Below, piece by piece: positions 62,328 through 64,000 of a DNA stretch of 64,000 nucleotides. The notes below the pieces were generated by a model, which was given only the letters and a program-made list of their open reading frames with translations, did not search any database and had not been told where the DNA came from. Location: positions 806,001 through 870,000 of the forward strand of contig JAJHTX010000001.1 in assembly GCA_032164295.1 (NCBI GenBank), read 5' to 3'. Numbering within the stretch: position 1 is the first letter of the stretch; the number at the start of each line of letters is the position of its first letter. The position numbers and the translations under genes are program-made. The stretch is from Inonotus obliquus (taxonomy: Eukaryota; Basidiomycota; Agaricomycetes; Hymenochaetales; Hymenochaetaceae).

Positions 62328-64000
62328 ATGTCGATGTTCTCTCTCTCTCAATGTCTTGAGAAGCTGCTTGCTTCCATTCCTCCTCATCGTATCCAAAAAG
62401 ACACTCTTGACCGTCTTGTCGAAGATGCGTTAAACGAGTCCAAACAGCACACCTCGACAGACAACAGGAGAAGCCAATGGGAATTCTTACTCCGTAACGA
62501 GGTTTACAGGATTGCAGAGTCCGAGGGGGCGTTCCCTGGAGAGCCGGATGCTGCCTATTATGGCTTACTATGCGATAGACTTGATGTCATTCTGACTTTC
62601 ACCGAACACGACGCGTGCGAGGGGACTTTCGTGTTTGCGGTGCTTCAGGATCTACTGGAGACACAGACTGTGGCTTCGTGCTCTCACATATTCTCTTGGA
62701 TCGAGAAACGCTCTGCTCGTCTTACAGATGGAATGGTTCCGCAGAAGGGAAAGGCTCTTTTACTCCTACGTACCCTCAACGACCTTCTCCGACGAGTCTC
62801 CAAGACGGGTAGCACCACCACATTTTGCGGACGAATCTTGACGTTCCTGAGCGCCGTATTTCCTCTGGGAGATCGCAGCGGCGTTAACCTTCGCGGTGAC
62901 TATGGTCCTCAGTGGGAACCAGTTTCTTTCAAGAAGGACATGCCGGAAGAAAGAATGGACATTGATGAAGCCACATCACAACGCGAAGGTGACAAAGGAG
63001 ATGTTGAGACGAAGACGGAGGCGAAACCCGAAAGGCCTATACCAAACTCAGAGAAGACTGAGGAGGAGAAGAAAGAAGGTGTGTTCCAGTGCGGCTTCAC
63101 TCAGTCGTATTCAAATGCTCATGGACTTCACGAAGAGTTCTACAACCTGTTCTGGTCTCTGCAACTTCCATTTTCCCGGCCCTCTGTTTTTGCGACCGAT
63201 CCTAAAGCGTTTGAGAACTTCAAGACCGCGGTGAATGCTGTTATCCCAGTCTTCAAGGAAGCCACGATAAAGGAGAGGGCTATGATGGGTAGCAAGGCCG
63301 TGGCAGGGTCAAAGCGTAGAAGAGAATCGACGCCGAATACCACGATGGACGATGGAGATCGCAAGTACTTCTTCGCCAAGTTCCTTACCAGTCCCGAGCT
63401 GCTCGATTTGGAGGTGAGTTCTAGTCAAGTCGTTCTGATTTTCAGTGCTTATTTTCCGTCAGATTGCGGATACCCAGTTTCGACGACAGATACTCTTTCA
63501 GCTACTCATACTCCTCAAGCATCTTCTTCATTTTACTGCGACGGAGAAGCAAATCTGGGTCACGACGCGCAATCGATCATTACAAATGGACTTCACATTG
63601 CAACCCGACGACGCCAAATGGGTCCAAGAAACGATTATTAGGGTGTTCGACGAAATGAAGCAGACGACCCCAAATGCCAGAGCCTTCGCAGAGACCGTCC
63701 AGACTATCCTTGAGCGGGAGAAAAACTGGGTAAGCTATTGTGGATCAGGTCAGCCATGTGCTCTGACGTTTGCCATTGCAGATACGATGGAAAAATGATC
63801 TATGTAGTCCCTTCGACAAGCCTCCATTGCCAGTATCCCTAGAGGAAGAAACAGCGCCTGCCCGTGCGAAGATGCGGGAGCCTTTGGAGGAATACCCGCA
63901 CAAGCTCGGTTCAGAGGCGCTAAGTGAGATCTGGGCTATGGGTTACAGGGATCTCTATGATCTCGAAAACCGTTTTAAGTGAGTAATTGTCCCGCCGGGG
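62328..64000 (+). CDS. THOC1: THO complex subunit 1 (Hpr1/THOC1), 3' partial
   Basis: Exons 62328-63413, 63463-63729 and 63782-63978 join in frame, and the next donor (AA|GTGAGT at 63979) leads out of the window, so the C-terminus is missing. The THOC1 signature is strong: SHIFSWIEKRSARLTDGM, GKALLLLRTLNDLLRRVSKT, FCGRILTFLSAVFPLGDRSGVNLRGDYG, FYNLFWSLQLPFSRP, an acidic/Lys linker between, then FRRQILFQLLILLKHLL. The THO complex couples transcription elongation to mRNA packaging and export and limits R-loops. A possible second ATG lies two codons in (62334). Confidence 0.9.

Overview
This window looks like nuclear DNA of a basidiomycete fungus, most likely an Agaricomycete. Genes are dense, on both strands, and cut by many short GT-AG introns (about 47-70 nt) with branch sites close to CTGAC or CTAAC. 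The gene set fits: a 1,3-less secreted GH5 mannanase, a fungal xanthine dioxygenase, a TGY-type Hog1 kinase, a DNMT1-like DNA methyltransferase with BAH domains, an orphan seven-helix membrane protein, and a CorA/Mnr2-type magnesium transporter. All exon models below were built by hand from splice signals, reading phase and family knowledge; no alignment was run.

Layout: 1-13,970 holds the end of an unnamed gene, a BCAS3-like WD protein, an FAD oxidoreductase, mitochondrial ribosomal protein uL10m, a type II membrane GH47 alpha-mannosidase, and XanA, which shares a divergent promoter with the mannosidase. 14,000-18,460 is an unusual stretch: a rapidly evolving seven-exon gene plus what look like decayed or partial duplicate copies. 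18,465-27,340 holds centrin, an 18-exon GH5 mannanase, a seven-helix receptor-like protein, a four-helix membrane protein and an NPC2-like lipid transfer protein. 27,864-32,450 holds a 16-exon membrane-anchored amidohydrolase and, in opposite orientation beside its promoter, a broken copy of its own 3' end. 32,730-38,350 holds a helical-repeat protein, an alpha/beta hydrolase, DUS2 and an MDR oxidoreductase, with a 604-bp TA-flanked MITE directly behind the last. 39,798-46,990 holds CorA, a DUF2156/MprF-C-like protein and enolase. 47,758-64,000 holds two small unknowns, a two-finger C2H2 factor, Exo84, Hog1, and a DNMT1-like enzyme head-to-head with THOC1/HPR1, which runs off the window.

Most genes are unrelated housekeeping neighbours. 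The most distinctive signals are structural: extreme micro-exons (3, 7, 11, 12 and 13 nt), GC-AG introns, the inverted pseudogene copy, the MITE, and the decayed tandem locus. I saw no CRISPR array, rRNA, or convincing tRNA, and no self-evident new multi-gene system.
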